Assembly (NCBI RefSeq): GCF_024519315.1
Contig: NZ_JANIIC010000022.1
Coordinates: 1 to 64,000 of the forward strand
Direction: 5' to 3'
Length of the DNA: 64,000 nt
Source: Streptomyces malaysiensis subsp. samsunensis
Lineage (GTDB): Bacteria > Actinomycetota > Actinomycetes > Streptomycetales > Streptomycetaceae
Below, piece after piece: positions 9,610 to 19,446 of the stretch. Position 1 is the first letter of the stretch; every line of letters begins with the position of its first letter. The notes beneath the pieces are model-generated. The model did not search any database and was not told the DNA's origin. It saw only the letters and a program-made list of their open reading frames with translations. The position numbers were made by a program, and so were the translations under genes.

Positions 9610-10785
9610 GTGCGACGTCCTCGCGTCACCTCTGTTCTCGCCGCCGCCGCTGCCGTGTTGCTCATGGCGGGCTGCTCGTCCGACGGCGACAGCATCATCA
9701 GACCGGGCGGCCGGTCGTCCGCGCCCACGAAGCCGGGCGGCGGGGGCTCGCCGTCGGGTGCGCCCTCGCCGAAGGAGTCCGCGGCGCCCGCGAAGGGCTC
9801 GGTGAAGGTGGTGCGCACACTCACCACGAAGCTGAAGTCCCCCTGGGGGCTAGCACCGCTGCCCGGCGGGGATCTGCTGGTCTCCTCGCGCGACACCGGG
9901 AAGATCTTCAAGATCTCGGCGGACACGGGGAAGAAGACCGAGCTGGGATCCGTCCCGGGCGTCTCCGCCTCCGGTGAGGGCGGGCTGCTGGGCCTTGCGG
10001 TCTCCTCCGACTTCGGCTCGGACCACATGGTCTATGCGTACTTCACCACGGATTCGGACAACCGCATCGCCCGGATGGTGTACGACGACAGGCGCCCCGC
10101 GGGCGATCAGCTGGGCGCCCCGGACACGCTCTTCAAAGGCATCCCCAAGGGCACGATCCACAACGGGGGCCGAATCGCCTTCGGCCCCGACAAGATGCTC
10201 TACGCGGGCACGGGAGAGAACGGCGACGGCGGGCTCGCCCAGGACATGGACTCCTTCGGCGGCAAGATCCTGCGGATGACCCCGGAAGGGGAGCCCGCAC
10301 CCCGCAATCCGGACGCCCAATCGGTCGTCTACTCCTGGGGTCACCGCAATGTGCAGGGCCTGGCCTGGGACGCGGACAAGCGGCTATGGGCCTCCGAGTT
10401 CGGCCAGGACACCTGGGACGAGCTCAATCAGATCCAGCCGGGCAAGAACTACGGCTGGCCGGAGGCCGAGGGCAAGGCCGACAAAAAGGGCTTTGCCGAT
10501 CCGGTCGAGCAGTGGAAGCCCAAGGACGCCTCGCCGAGCGGAATCGCCTTCGCCAAGGGCTCGATCTGGATGGCGGGGCTGCGCGGTGAGCGGCTGTGGC
10601 GCATTCCACTGAAGGGCGCCAAGCCCGTGGCGAAGCCCCAGTCGTTCCTGGACGGGAAGTACGGACGGCTGCGCAGCGTGGCCGCCGCGGACGACGGAGG
10701 GCTGTGGCTGGCAACGAGCAATACCGATGGGCGCGGTCGGCCTGATCGGCAGGACGATCGGATCCTGCGGCTGGAGGTCCGCTGA
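9610..10785 (+). CDS. PQQ-type sugar (glucose/sorbosone) dehydrogenase-like lipoprotein
   Basis: 391-aa secreted lipoprotein with a six-bladed beta-propeller of the glucose/sorbosone dehydrogenase (GSDH) family. The GTG start at 9610, nine bases behind GGAGAGG, gives a short signal peptide ending in the lipobox LMAGC; a Ser/Pro/Gly-rich linker follows. Family segments seen include LLGLAVSSDFG, the histidine in IHNGGRIAFGPD and GHRNVQGLAWD. Relatives oxidise sugars with PQQ, but Streptomyces often lacks PQQ synthesis, so the activity is uncertain. An in-frame ATG at 9592 is an alternative start. Confidence 0.88.
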   Translation: MRRPRVTSVLAAAAAVLLMAGCSSDGDSIIRPGGRSSAPTKPGGGGSPSGAPSPKESAAPAKGSVKVVRTLTTKLKSPWGLAPLPGGDLLVSSRDTGKIFKISADTGKKTELGSVPGVSASGEGGLLGLAVSSDFGSDHMVYAYFTTDSDNRIARMVYDDRRPAGDQLGAPDTLFKGIPKGTIHNGGRIAFGPDKMLYAGTGENGDGGLAQDMDSFGGKILRMTPEGEPAPRNPDAQSVVYSWGHRNVQGLAWDADKRLWASEFGQDTWDELNQIQPGKNYGWPEAEGKADKKGFADPVEQWKPKDASPSGIAFAKGSIWMAGLRGERLWRIPLKGAKPVAKPQSFLDGKYGRLRSVAAADDGGLWLATSNTDGRGRPDRQDDRILRLEVR

Positions 10786-10899
10786 GCGGAGGTCGAACGG
10801 GTCGCTCATGCCGCCGAGTTCGGCCGACATGTCGCGGCGTGCCCGTTCTGTGACGGGTGTGCCTAGACTGGCACCAGTCGCACGCCTACGGGGGTCGTC

Positions 10900-11076
10900 A
10901 TGTTCAACCTCATCGAGGAGCTCTTCGCGCCCGGTCGCAAGCACACCGAGGAAGAGCGCAACCGGCTGGAGATCACGCTCGACGAGACCGGCAGCAGCGA
11001 CCCGGGGAAGGGCCCTATAGACCTTGACTCGGGCCGGGTGGTGATCCGCCCCCGCGAAGGGGACGCCGAGGGCTGA
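10900..11076 (+). CDS. DUF6191-type mini-protein
   Basis: 58-aa protein starting MFNLIEELFAPGRKHTEEER and ending in a VVIRPREGD segment. The family is widespread and conserved in Streptomyces with this length and the same N-terminus, which I recall as DUF6191. No signal peptide or catalytic motif is visible; it is rich in charged residues and probably cytoplasmic. A G-rich stretch just upstream could serve as ribosome site. Function unknown. It follows the lipoprotein gene after 114 bp. Confidence 0.8.
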   Translation: MFNLIEELFAPGRKHTEEERNRLEITLDETGSSDPGKGPIDLDSGRVVIRPREGDAEG

Positions 11077-11799
11077 TCCGGCAGCGGGTTGGTGCGCCAC
11101 GGGTCCTGCTGGCGGTCGCGTGTGTCCTGCCTGAACGCCACGGCCCCGGATGCCATCGGTGCCTGCCCTGGTTCTGTCAGCGCCCCCGTCCCGCGAGCGC
11201 GCCCCCGTTGCCCACCGCCGCCCCGCGCGTACCGCCACGCACCACCGCGCGCATTGGCACCAACGCCCCGCCCATCCTGTCGGCCCGCGTCCCTCAACCC
11301 CTGTCCGGCCAACACGCCACGCCGCGCATTGGCGCCGATGCCCCGCCCATCTGTCGGCCCGCGTCCGTCAACCCCCGTCCCGCCGACGCGTCCCGCGTAC
11401 GCCCGTCGACCCGTCCGTCCCGTCAGCCCCCGTCCCGCCAGCGCACCGCGTGCCCTGCCGACGCGTCCCGCGTACGCCAACGGCCTGTCCGTCCCGTCAG
11501 CCCCTGTCCTGCCGACGCGTCCCGCGTACGCCAACAGCCCGTCCTTCCCGTCAACGCGCTCCGCGCCCCCGACAGCGCACCGGGAGCCCGTCCTCCAGTG
11601 CCGGGCCTCCGGGGGGAGCGTCCCCGGGGCCGGGGCTCGAGGGGCGTCCTCCGGGGCCGGACCTCCCAGGGGGGAGGCGGCCTCCGGGGGCTCCTCCGGG
11701 GCCGGGCAGGGGCAGGGTCGACGGCTGGCCGTCCTTGCCCGTGTCGCGGCCGCCACCGGAGCGGTCCCGTGGCGTACTGTGCCCGCCCCCGCGGCTTTC
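11077..11799. repeat. Gene-free spacer with degenerate repeats
   Basis: No convincing gene is seen in these 723 bp. The sequence is extremely C-rich on the plus strand and carries three exact copies of a 22-bp segment, GACGCGTCCCGCGTACGC plus flanks, at 11382, 11457 and 11511, inside longer imperfect 54-75-bp units sharing CCGTCCCGTCAGCCCC. Open frames on both strands only reflect this low complexity. The block separates the rightward mini-protein from the leftward LAL regulator, so it holds both 3' ends. Confidence 0.75.
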
Positions 11800-14700
11800 T
11801 CAGCGCGCTGGCGCGCCGTCGGTCAGGCCATCGACCAGGCGGAGGCGGTGGGCCACGGCGGCGGCCTCGGTGCGGCCCGAGACGCGCAGCTTGGCCAGGA
11901 TGTTGGAGACATGGACGCTCGCCGTCTTGGGCGAGATGAAGAGCTCCTCGGCGATCTGGCGATTGCTGCGGCCCGCGGCGACCAGCCGCAGCACATCCCG
12001 CTCCCGGGGTGTCAGCCCCAGCTCCTCGGCCGGATCGGCCGGATGGTCGGGCTCGGCAGGCTCGGAGGCGGCGGCCGAGGCGCCCGGAGCCGGGGGCAGT
12101 GCGGGGGTGTGGGGCGGGGACGTGTCGAGCGCGGCGCGGGTCGCGGCGGAGGTCAGGGGCAGTCGGGCGCGCCGGGCCAGCAGCTCGATCTCCTCGCGCA
12201 GCGGGCGGGCGCCCAGCCGGTCGGCCACGGCATGGGCCTGGGCGAGCAGTTCGGCGGCGTGTTCGCGATCGGCCTGGGACGGGGCGGCGCCCCGGCCGGG
12301 GGCCAGCAGCGCCTCCGCCCAGCGGTGACGGGCGCAGGCCAGTGGGTGCGGGCGGTCCAGCGCGGCGAAGGCGGCCGTGGCCTCGGCCCAGAGGGCGGGC
12401 CGGTCCCGGCCCTCGGCACGCTCCAGTTCGGCCTGGAGCATGGCCGCGTGGGCCCGCCATACGGGTACAGGCTGCGGTACCCGCTTCACCGCGACCCGGA
12501 GGCGGGCCAGTGCCTCGCCCCGCCCCGGCTCGGCCGTGGGCAGTCCGCGCGCGGCCGACTCGGCCGCGGCGGCCGCGCACAGCAGCGGCCAGATGTAGCG
12601 CTGCATCCCGGGCGGGAATCCGGCCGCCACGGCCTGCTCCAGCAGGGCCCGGACCTCCAGGATCCGGCCGCGCGCCGCCGCGAGCTCGATGGCCTGCCCG
12701 GCGACCTTGAGGGTGTACTGCGGTTCGGTGTTGTGGGCGCCGTAGTGCTCCCGGGTGGCGGCCGACTCGCGCTCCGCCGTGCCCCAGTCGCCGCGCACGA
12801 GCGCCAGCTTGGCGAGCCGGTTGGCGGCGGTGCCGCGCGGCTTGGTGCCCAGGGCGAGCCGCAGGGTCTTCAGGGCCGCTGCCTCCGCCTCGTCCCAGCG
12901 GCCCAGGGAGAACAGCGACTCGGCCAGGTTCCCGAACAGCCAGGCCCGGGAGTCCACCAGCCCGACGCGGTCCAGGATCCGGCCGCCCTCCTCGGCGGTC
13001 TCCACCGCCTCGGCCGACCGGCCGACCCCTTCCAGCGCCGAGGTCAGATTGACGTAGCACCGTCCCAGGACGCTGATGTCGCCGAGCGCCACGGCCCGCC
13101 CACAGACCTCGCGCATCTCGGCCAGCCCACGTTCGATGTCGCCCGAGTCGACGGTGAAGTAGGCCAGCGTCAGCCGGGCGTTCAGCTCGGTGCTCTCCGC
13201 GCCGACCAGACGGGCCAGCTCCACCGCACGTTCGGCGGCGGCCATGCCCTCGGGCCCGGGCCGGTGGGTCATCGTCCAGCCCGCCACCTGGGCCATGACC
13301 TCGGCGTGCACAGGGGACGGCGGCAGCCCGCGCACCAGCTCCTGGGCGCGGCTCAGCTCCTCCCAGCCGTCGCCGCGGGCCAGGCTCGCCATCAGCTTGC
13401 ATCGCTGGGTCCAGAACCAGGCGGCGCGCAGCGGATCGTGCCCGCTTCTGTCCAGCGCCCGCAGCGCCCGCTTGCTGATGGCCAACGCCCGCTCCAGCTG
13501 CCCGGACATATGCGCGGCCACCACCACCTCGGCGAGCAGATCGAGCTGGCGCAGCGCCTGGTCCGCACAGCCGCAGGCGGGGTACACCTCGGCGTAGTCC
13601 ATGGGCCGCTGCGCCTCCCGTATCTCCTTGGGGACGTCCTCCCACAGCTCCAGGGCCCGCTCCAGCAGCCGCAGCTGCTCCGCGTGGGCGTACCGCCGCC
13701 GCGCCTCGACGGATGCCTGGAGCACGGCGGGCAGGGCCTTGGCGGGGTCATGTGCGTGGTACCAGTAGCTGGCCAGCCGGGCGGCCCGCTCATCGGCCCG
13801 CACCAGCGCAGGCTCGGCCTCCAGGGCTTCGGCGAAGCGCCGGTTGAGCCGGGAGCGCTCCCCGGGCAGCAGATCGTCGCGCACGGCCTCGCGCACCAGC
13901 GAATGCCGGAAGCGGTAACCGCTGTCGTCGGCCGTGGGACGCAGGATGTTCGCCCCGACCGCCGCCCGCAACGCGTCGATCAGCTCGTCCTCGCCCAGCC
14001 TGGCGACCGCGCGGAGCAGTTCGTACTCCCCGGAGGAGCCGCCCTCGGCGAGGATCCGCACCACCCGCTGGGCCTCCTCGGGCAATGCCTCGACCCGCAC
14101 CAGCAGCAGATCGCGCAGGGATTCGCTGAGCCCGGTGCGGCACCCTTCGTTGATCGAGCGGGCGATCTCCTCCACGAAGAAGGCATTGCCGTCGCTGCGC
14201 TTGAAGATCCGGTCGAGCAGGTCGCGCTCCGGCTCGGCTCCGTTGATTCCGGTGAGCTGGGCGTGCACCTCGACCCGGGTGAAGCGGGACAGCTCGATGC
14301 GCCGCACCTCGCGCATCCGGTCCACCTCGGCGAGGAAGGGGCGCAGCGGATGGCGGCGGTGGATGTCGTCGGAGCGGTAGGTGGCCACGACCAGCAGCCG
14401 GGCGCTGAGCAGTGAGCGGAAGAGATAGCCGAGGAGTTCGCGGGTGGAGCGGTCGGCCCAGTGCAGATCCTCGATGGCGACGACGAGGGTGCGCTCGGCG
14501 GCCAGCCGCTCCAGCAGCCGGACGGTGAGTTCGAACAGCCGGGCCCTCCCCTCCTCGTCGTGGGAGGCGCGGGCGGTCTCGCCCAGCTCGGGCAGCAGCC
14601 GGGCCAGCTCGCCCTCCTGCCCGGCGGCGGCCCCGTCCAGCTCGCCGCCCAGCTTGCGGCGCAGTGAGCGCAGCACGGTGGACACGGGCGCGAACGGCAG

Positions 14701-14937
14701 CCCGTCGGCGCCGATTTCCACACAGCCGCCGACCGCCGCGACGGCTCCCGCGGCCACGGCCGAGGCCAGGAACTCGTCGATCAGCCGGGTCTTGCCGACC
14801 CCGGCCTCCCCGCCCACCAGCAGCACCTGCGGCTCGCCCGCGGTGGCGCGGGCGAGCGCGTCCTCGAGCGTGGCCAACTCCTGGGCACGGCCGATGAACA
14901 CCGGGCTGACAGACGTGGTGTGCACGTCGTCGAGCAT
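11800..14937 (-). CDS. LAL-family (large ATP-binding LuxR) transcriptional regulator
   Basis: About 1045 aa from the ATG at 14937..14935. Walker A GGEAGVGKT lies at residues 42-50, a Walker B-like IEDLHWAD near residue 150, a long helical TPR-like middle, and a C-terminal LuxR helix-turn-helix beginning LTPRERDVLRLVAAGRSNRQ. This architecture is that of MalT/LAL regulators, which often act as pathway activators responding to a ligand. The frame extends to 15090 but the extra 51 residues are Gly/Ala repeats, so the ATG before LDDVHTTSVSP is preferred although its ribosome site is weak. No adjacent pathway identifies the target. Confidence 0.88.
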   Translation of the reverse strand: MLDDVHTTSVSPVFIGRAQELATLEDALARATAGEPQVLLVGGEAGVGKTRLIDEFLASAVAAGAVAAVGGCVEIGADGLPFAPVSTVLRSLRRKLGGELDGAAAGQEGELARLLPELGETARASHDEEGRARLFELTVRLLERLAAERTLVVAIEDLHWADRSTRELLGYLFRSLLSARLLVVATYRSDDIHRRHPLRPFLAEVDRMREVRRIELSRFTRVEVHAQLTGINGAEPERDLLDRIFKRSDGNAFFVEEIARSINEGCRTGLSESLRDLLLVRVEALPEEAQRVVRILAEGGSSGEYELLRAVARLGEDELIDALRAAVGANILRPTADDSGYRFRHSLVREAVRDDLLPGERSRLNRRFAEALEAEPALVRADERAARLASYWYHAHDPAKALPAVLQASVEARRRYAHAEQLRLLERALELWEDVPKEIREAQRPMDYAEVYPACGCADQALRQLDLLAEVVVAAHMSGQLERALAISKRALRALDRSGHDPLRAAWFWTQRCKLMASLARGDGWEELSRAQELVRGLPPSPVHAEVMAQVAGWTMTHRPGPEGMAAAERAVELARLVGAESTELNARLTLAYFTVDSGDIERGLAEMREVCGRAVALGDISVLGRCYVNLTSALEGVGRSAEAVETAEEGGRILDRVGLVDSRAWLFGNLAESLFSLGRWDEAEAAALKTLRLALGTKPRGTAANRLAKLALVRGDWGTAERESAATREHYGAHNTEPQYTLKVAGQAIELAAARGRILEVRALLEQAVAAGFPPGMQRYIWPLLCAAAAAESAARGLPTAEPGRGEALARLRVAVKRVPQPVPVWRAHAAMLQAELERAEGRDRPALWAEATAAFAALDRPHPLACARHRWAEALLAPGRGAAPSQADREHAAELLAQAHAVADRLGARPLREEIELLARRARLPLTSAATRAALDTSPPHTPALPPAPGASAAASEPAEPDHPADPAEELGLTPRERDVLRLVAAGRSNRQIAEELFISPKTASVHVSNILAKLRVSGRTEAAAVAHRLRLVDGLTDGAPAR

Positions 14938-15103
14938 CGCACAGGGCCCTGACACCGCGGCACCAGCTTTTCCGGCCCCCGCCGCGTCGGCCCCGGCCCG
15001 GGTCCCGGCTCCCGTCCCGGCCCCGGTCCCGGCCCTCACCGCGTCGGCCCCGGTCCCGGCTCCCGCCCCGGCCCCCATGACGAGCGGCACGGCCCGGCCC
15101 CGG

Positions 15104-15295
15104 TCAGGCCGCCGTGCGGTACGACCGTGATGAGCGATGGCCGCGCCACCGCCGTACCGGCCTCACCCGCCCTCCGCCCTCATGCTCGGCCGACCCGCCG
15201 CCGCGCGACCGCGGCGCCTCCCGGACCAGCCGTTGAGCGGCGGCCTCCCGCAGCAGTTCGGCCTCGCGGATGCGGTGCAACTCATGGTGCAGCAT
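15104..15295 (-). CDS. Small basic hypothetical protein
   Basis: 63-aa frame beginning MLHHELHRIREAELLREAA, behind AGGGAG at a six-base spacing. The N-terminal half looks like an amphipathic, charged helix of a type common in small Streptomyces proteins; the C-terminal half is Arg/Gly-rich and probably disordered. An in-frame ATG 14 codons upstream is possible. It lies in the gap before the LAL gene and reads the same way. I do not recognise a function, and it may not be expressed. Confidence 0.45.
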   Translation of the reverse strand: MLHHELHRIREAELLREAAAQRLVREAPRSRGGGSAEHEGGGRVRPVRRWRGHRSSRSYRTAA

Positions 15296-15454
15296 GGCGT
15301 TCTCCCTGGTGACGAGCGTTTCATGGAATGCGTCCACTCTCGTCGCCCAGAAGGGCCCGGCGCATCGGGAGGCTGCCCGATCTTCACCCGGCCCAGGGCC
15401 TTAGGCGCCCAGCCCGCATGGCCGAGAAAGCCTGAGGAGGCCCGAGGAGGGTCC

Positions 15455-17791
15455 TTAGGACACCGGTGACCGTGCCGTACCGGCCCGTTCCGACCCGTTC
15501 ACGGCCTGCCCCGGCAGCGCCACAGGCACCGACGCCGGTCCGGAGGGCGAACCGTCGCCATCACCCTCCGCACCGTCCTCCGCGCCTTCCTTGGCGCCGT
15601 CCTTCGCGCCGACCCCGCCGCCGCCCGTGCCGTCGCCCTCCCCCTCGATGCTGATCCTCGGCAGCAGCCGCTCCAGCCAGCCCGGCAGCCACCAGTTGGC
15701 GCCCCCGAGCAGATGCATCAACGCGGGCACCAGGAGCGTACGGAGGACGAAGGCGTCCAGGGCGACCGCCGCGGCCAGCCCGATGCCGAACATCGCGATG
15801 ATCCGGTCACCGCTGAGCACGAACGCCGAGAAGACCGCGATCATGATGACGGCCGCGGAGTTGATGACCCGGCTGGTCTCGGCGAGCCCCACCCGGACCG
15901 CGGTGCGGTTGTCACGGGTGCGCCGCCACTCCTCGTACATCCGGCTGACCAGGAAGACCTGGTAGTCCATGGAGAGTCCGAAGAGCACCGACACCATAAT
16001 CACCGGCAGGAAGGGCTCGATCGGGCCCGCCCTGCCCAGCCCCAGCAGGTCGCTCCCCCAGCCCCATTGGAAGATCGCGACCACCACGCCGAAGGACGAC
16101 GCGACGGCGGCCACATTCATGACCGCCGCCTTGATCGGGATGCCGATGCTGCGGAACGCGAGCAGCAGCAGTACACAGCCCAGCGCCACCACCACCCCGA
16201 CGAACAGCGGCAGCTTGCTCACGATCACCGCGGCGAAGTCGTCGTAGCCCGCGGTCAGCCCGCCCACATAGACCCGCAGCGAGCTGCCCTCCTCGGCCCG
16301 GGGCAGCACCTGGGCGCGCAGCCGTCCGACGAGTTCGGAGGTGGCCCGCGACTGCGGTGCGGTCTCGGGGACGACCGTGATGACGCCGGTGTCACCGCCT
16401 CCGCCCAGGTCCGCGGCGCTCACCGAGGCCACCCCGTCGATGGTGCGCAGGGTCTCGGGCAGCCTGGTGAAGGCCATACGGTCGTCGGCACCGTCGATGC
16501 TGCCCATAAGCGTCAACGGCCCGTTGAAACCTGGCCCGAACCCGTCGGCCAGCAGGTCGTACGCCCGTCTCGTGGTCGAGGTCGAGGGGCCGTTGCCCTG
16601 GTCCGAGGTGCCCAGGTGCAGCGAGAAGGTGGGGAGCGCGAGCACCGCGATGAGAACTGCCGCGGCCGCCCCCAGCAGCTTGGGGCGGCGCTCGACGAGA
16701 ACCGCCCAGCGGGCGCACAGCCCTTGGGCCGCCATGGCTTCCGGCCCCCGCTCGGCCAGCCGTCTGCGCTCCCGCCTGTTCAGGGCCCGCATGCCGATCA
16801 GACCCAGCAGCGCGGGCAGCAGGGTGAGCGACGCGGCGACCGTAAGGGCGACGGTGAGCGCCGCCGCGACCGCCACCCCGTTGAGGAAGGACAGCCGCAG
16901 GACCAGCATGCCGAGGAGCGCGAGACACACGGTGGCGCCCGCGAACACCACCGCGCGCCCCGAGGTGGCCACCGCGCGCTGTGCGGCCCGTTCGACCGAC
17001 AGCCCCTGCCGCAGCCCCTTGCGGTGCCGGGTGACGATGAACAGCGCGTAGTCGATCCCCACGCCGAGGCCGATCAGCATGCCGAGCATGGGTGCGAAAT
17101 CGGCGATCGTCATGGCGTGGCCGAGCAGCCCGATGGCCGCGTACGCGGTGCCGACGCCGATGAGCGCGGTGGCGATCGGCAGCAGCGTGGCCGCGAGCGA
17201 GCCGAAGGCGAGGAAGAGGACCACGGCGGCCACCGCGACCCCGATGGCCTCGCTCAGATGGGCGGGTCCGGTCCGCTCGGTGAGCGAGGCGCCCTCACCG
17301 CCCATCTCGACCTCCAGGCCCCGGGCCCCGGAGGCGGCGGAGCGCACCGTGTCGAGCACCTGGCGCACCTCCGCCCCGCCCAGATCGGCGGCGGGTTCGC
17401 GGAAGACCACGGTGGCGTAGGCGGTGTGCTGGTCGGCGCTGATCCGGCTGGTGTCGTCGGCGCCGTACGGGCCGGTCACGGAGGCGACCCCGGGCAGGTC
17501 CGCGACCTGCCGCAGAGCCTCCGTCATCCGCCGCTCGACCCCCGGTCCGCGCACGGTGCCCGCGCCGTCCGCGGTGTGCCAGACGATGGTGTCGCTGTCC
17601 CCCGCCCGGTCCGGCAGCCGCTGCTCCATCAGGGCGGTGACCTTGGAGGAGTCGGTGCCGGGGATGTCGTAGTTGTTCGAGTACGCCGAGCCGGTCACGG
17701 CAGCCGCCGCGGCGACCCCGGCGAAGGCGGCCAGCCACAGCACGATGACGATGGCGCGGCGCCTGAGACACCAGCGGGCGAGTGCGGCCAT
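15455..17791 (-). CDS. MMPL/RND-family membrane transporter
   Basis: About 778 aa with the MMPL layout: an N-terminal membrane helix, a large extracytoplasmic domain, a membrane bundle, then a second copy of both. The two proton-relay segments GIDYALF and SMDYQVF mark the bundles. Relatives export lipids, siderophores or drugs. The C-terminus is a low-complexity Gly/Lys/Glu/Asp tail with repeated GAKDGAKEGAEDG units. I chose the ATG at 17791; a TTG at 17842 in the same frame is an alternative. The M81 peptidase gene is divergent. Confidence 0.88.
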   Translation of the reverse strand: MAALARWCLRRRAIVIVLWLAAFAGVAAAAAVTGSAYSNNYDIPGTDSSKVTALMEQRLPDRAGDSDTIVWHTADGAGTVRGPGVERRMTEALRQVADLPGVASVTGPYGADDTSRISADQHTAYATVVFREPAADLGGAEVRQVLDTVRSAASGARGLEVEMGGEGASLTERTGPAHLSEAIGVAVAAVVLFLAFGSLAATLLPIATALIGVGTAYAAIGLLGHAMTIADFAPMLGMLIGLGVGIDYALFIVTRHRKGLRQGLSVERAAQRAVATSGRAVVFAGATVCLALLGMLVLRLSFLNGVAVAAALTVALTVAASLTLLPALLGLIGMRALNRRERRRLAERGPEAMAAQGLCARWAVLVERRPKLLGAAAAVLIAVLALPTFSLHLGTSDQGNGPSTSTTRRAYDLLADGFGPGFNGPLTLMGSIDGADDRMAFTRLPETLRTIDGVASVSAADLGGGGDTGVITVVPETAPQSRATSELVGRLRAQVLPRAEEGSSLRVYVGGLTAGYDDFAAVIVSKLPLFVGVVVALGCVLLLLAFRSIGIPIKAAVMNVAAVASSFGVVVAIFQWGWGSDLLGLGRAGPIEPFLPVIMVSVLFGLSMDYQVFLVSRMYEEWRRTRDNRTAVRVGLAETSRVINSAAVIMIAVFSAFVLSGDRIIAMFGIGLAAAVALDAFVLRTLLVPALMHLLGGANWWLPGWLERLLPRISIEGEGDGTGGGGVGAKDGAKEGAEDGAEGDGDGSPSGPASVPVALPGQAVNGSERAGTARSPVS

Positions 17792-17919
17792 GGCTGCTTT
17801 CGGGGTCGGGCGCCGGGGGCGGCGTGATGTGCTTGTGACCAAAGCACTCTGTCAGGCAGAAAAGATCCTTTGCCCCCTTTGTGGGCTTCACCACATGAAT
17901 GAGCGGGAATTGGGAGACC

Positions 17920-19410
17920 ATGACCCCAGCCGCGTCCCGAGCCCGCCGCCCGCGTATCGGCATCGGCGGTATGCACATCGAGTCCAGCACCTTCAGCCCG
18001 CACCGCGCCGCCTACGACGACTTCCGCGTCACCCGCGGCGCCGAGCTGCTGGACCGCTACGTCTGGACCCGGCCGGACGGCGAGCTGACCGGGCGGGCCG
18101 AGTGGGTCCCCCTCCTGCACGCCGTCTCGCTCCCCGGCGGCCCGGTCGAGCGCGCCACCTACGACCGGATCAAGGACGAGCTGATCGAGCGGCTGCGGCG
18201 GGCCGGTCCGCTCGACGGGCTGGTGTACGACATCCACGGCGCGATGAGCGTGGTGGGTCTGGAGGACGCCGAGGGCGATCTCACCGAGGCCGTCCGGGAG
18301 GCGATCGGCCCCGACGCGCTGATCTCCGCCGCCATGGACCCGCACGGCAATGTCTCCCGCCGCTTCGCCGGCCGCCTCGATCTGATCACCGCCCACCGTC
18401 TCGCCCCGCACGAGGACGCCTGGGAGACCCGCGAGCGCGCCGCCCGCAAGCTGGTGGAGCGGCTGGCCTCCGGCCGGGGCCGTCCGCATCTGGCCTGGGT
18501 GCAGATCCCGGTGCTGCTGCCCGGTGAGCGCACCAGCACCCGTCTGGAGCCCGCCAAGTCGCTGTACGGGCGGCTGGCCGCCGTGGAGGCGATGGACGGC
18601 GTCGTGGACGCGGCGATGTGGGTGGGCTACGCCTGGGCCGACGAGCCGCGCTGCCGGGCGGCCGTGGTGGTGACCGGCGACGACCCCGTGCTCGCGGTCG
18701 AGCAGACCCGCTCCCTGGCCCGCGAGTACTGGGAGGTGCGCCACGACTTCGCCTTCGTCGGCCCCACCGGCGGCGCCGACGAGTGCATCGCCGAGGCGGT
18801 CGCCTCCTGTGCCCGCCCCTTCCTGATCAGCGACTCCGGCGACAATCCCACGGCCGGAGGCGCCGGGGACCTCGCCTATATGCTCGGGCGGCTGCTGGCC
18901 AACGAGGATCTGGCCGCCGGCCGCGCCACCGCCCTGCACCCCGGGATCACCGATCCGGCGGCGGTCGCGGAGTGCTTCGCCGCCGGGCCGGGCGCGACGG
19001 TCCGGCTGTCCGTGGGCGGCGGGATCAGCCGGGGGACGGCGGACCACGCCGAGCCGTACGACCTGACCGGCGAGGTGGTCGCCCTGCGCCGGGACGACCC
19101 GGTCGGCGGGGATCTCGCGGCGGTGCGGCGCGGGGGCGTCACGGTGATCCTGGTCAGCCGCCGCAAACCGTTCCACACCCGGGCCGACTTCGGCGAGCTG
19201 GACCCGTGCGGCTATGACCTCGTCGTCGTCAAGATCGGCTATCTGGAGCCCGAGCTGTACGACCTGGCGGCGGACTGGCGGCTCGCGCTCACCCCCGGCG
19301 GGGTCGACCAGGACCTGACGCGCCTGGGCCACCGGCGCATCGCACGGCCGCTGTACCCCTTCGACGACGAGGGGTTCGAGGTCCCGCATCTGGAGCCGCT
19401 GCTGCTCTAG
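17920..19410 (+). CDS. M81-family (MlrC-like) metallopeptidase
   Basis: About 496 aa. The N-terminal DUF1485-type domain begins RIGIGGMHIESSTF and contains YDIHGAMS and MDPHGN, likely metal-site segments; the C-terminal MlrC domain contains DSGDNPTAGGAGD. MlrC from Sphingomonas cleaves linearised microcystin peptides, but actinobacterial relatives have no known substrate. The start is uncertain: the ATG at 17920 has GGGAG only three bases away and an in-frame ATG lies at 17899. It is divergent from the MMPL transporter. Confidence 0.87.
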   Translation: MTPAASRARRPRIGIGGMHIESSTFSPHRAAYDDFRVTRGAELLDRYVWTRPDGELTGRAEWVPLLHAVSLPGGPVERATYDRIKDELIERLRRAGPLDGLVYDIHGAMSVVGLEDAEGDLTEAVREAIGPDALISAAMDPHGNVSRRFAGRLDLITAHRLAPHEDAWETRERAARKLVERLASGRGRPHLAWVQIPVLLPGERTSTRLEPAKSLYGRLAAVEAMDGVVDAAMWVGYAWADEPRCRAAVVVTGDDPVLAVEQTRSLAREYWEVRHDFAFVGPTGGADECIAEAVASCARPFLISDSGDNPTAGGAGDLAYMLGRLLANEDLAAGRATALHPGITDPAAVAECFAAGPGATVRLSVGGGISRGTADHAEPYDLTGEVVALRRDDPVGGDLAAVRRGGVTVILVSRRKPFHTRADFGELDPCGYDLVVVKIGYLEPELYDLAADWRLALTPGGVDQDLTRLGHRRIARPLYPFDDEGFEVPHLEPLLL

Positions 19411-19446
19411 GGATGCCCGGTGGATCGTGGCGCCTGCGGCGGGCTG

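Noticed and set aside
10863..11756. A 297-codon minus-strand frame with AYAGRVG repeats
   Set aside because: It overlaps the mini-protein gene, has no recognisable domain or ribosome site, and its repeats simply translate the DNA repeats of the spacer.
11089..14415. A 1108-codon plus-strand frame
   Set aside because: It is antisense to the LAL regulator, whose P-loop and LuxR domains are unmistakable.
15713..17827. A 704-codon plus-strand frame rich in His/Asp/Arg/Gln
   Set aside because: It is antisense to the MMPL transporter and has a composition typical of shadow frames.
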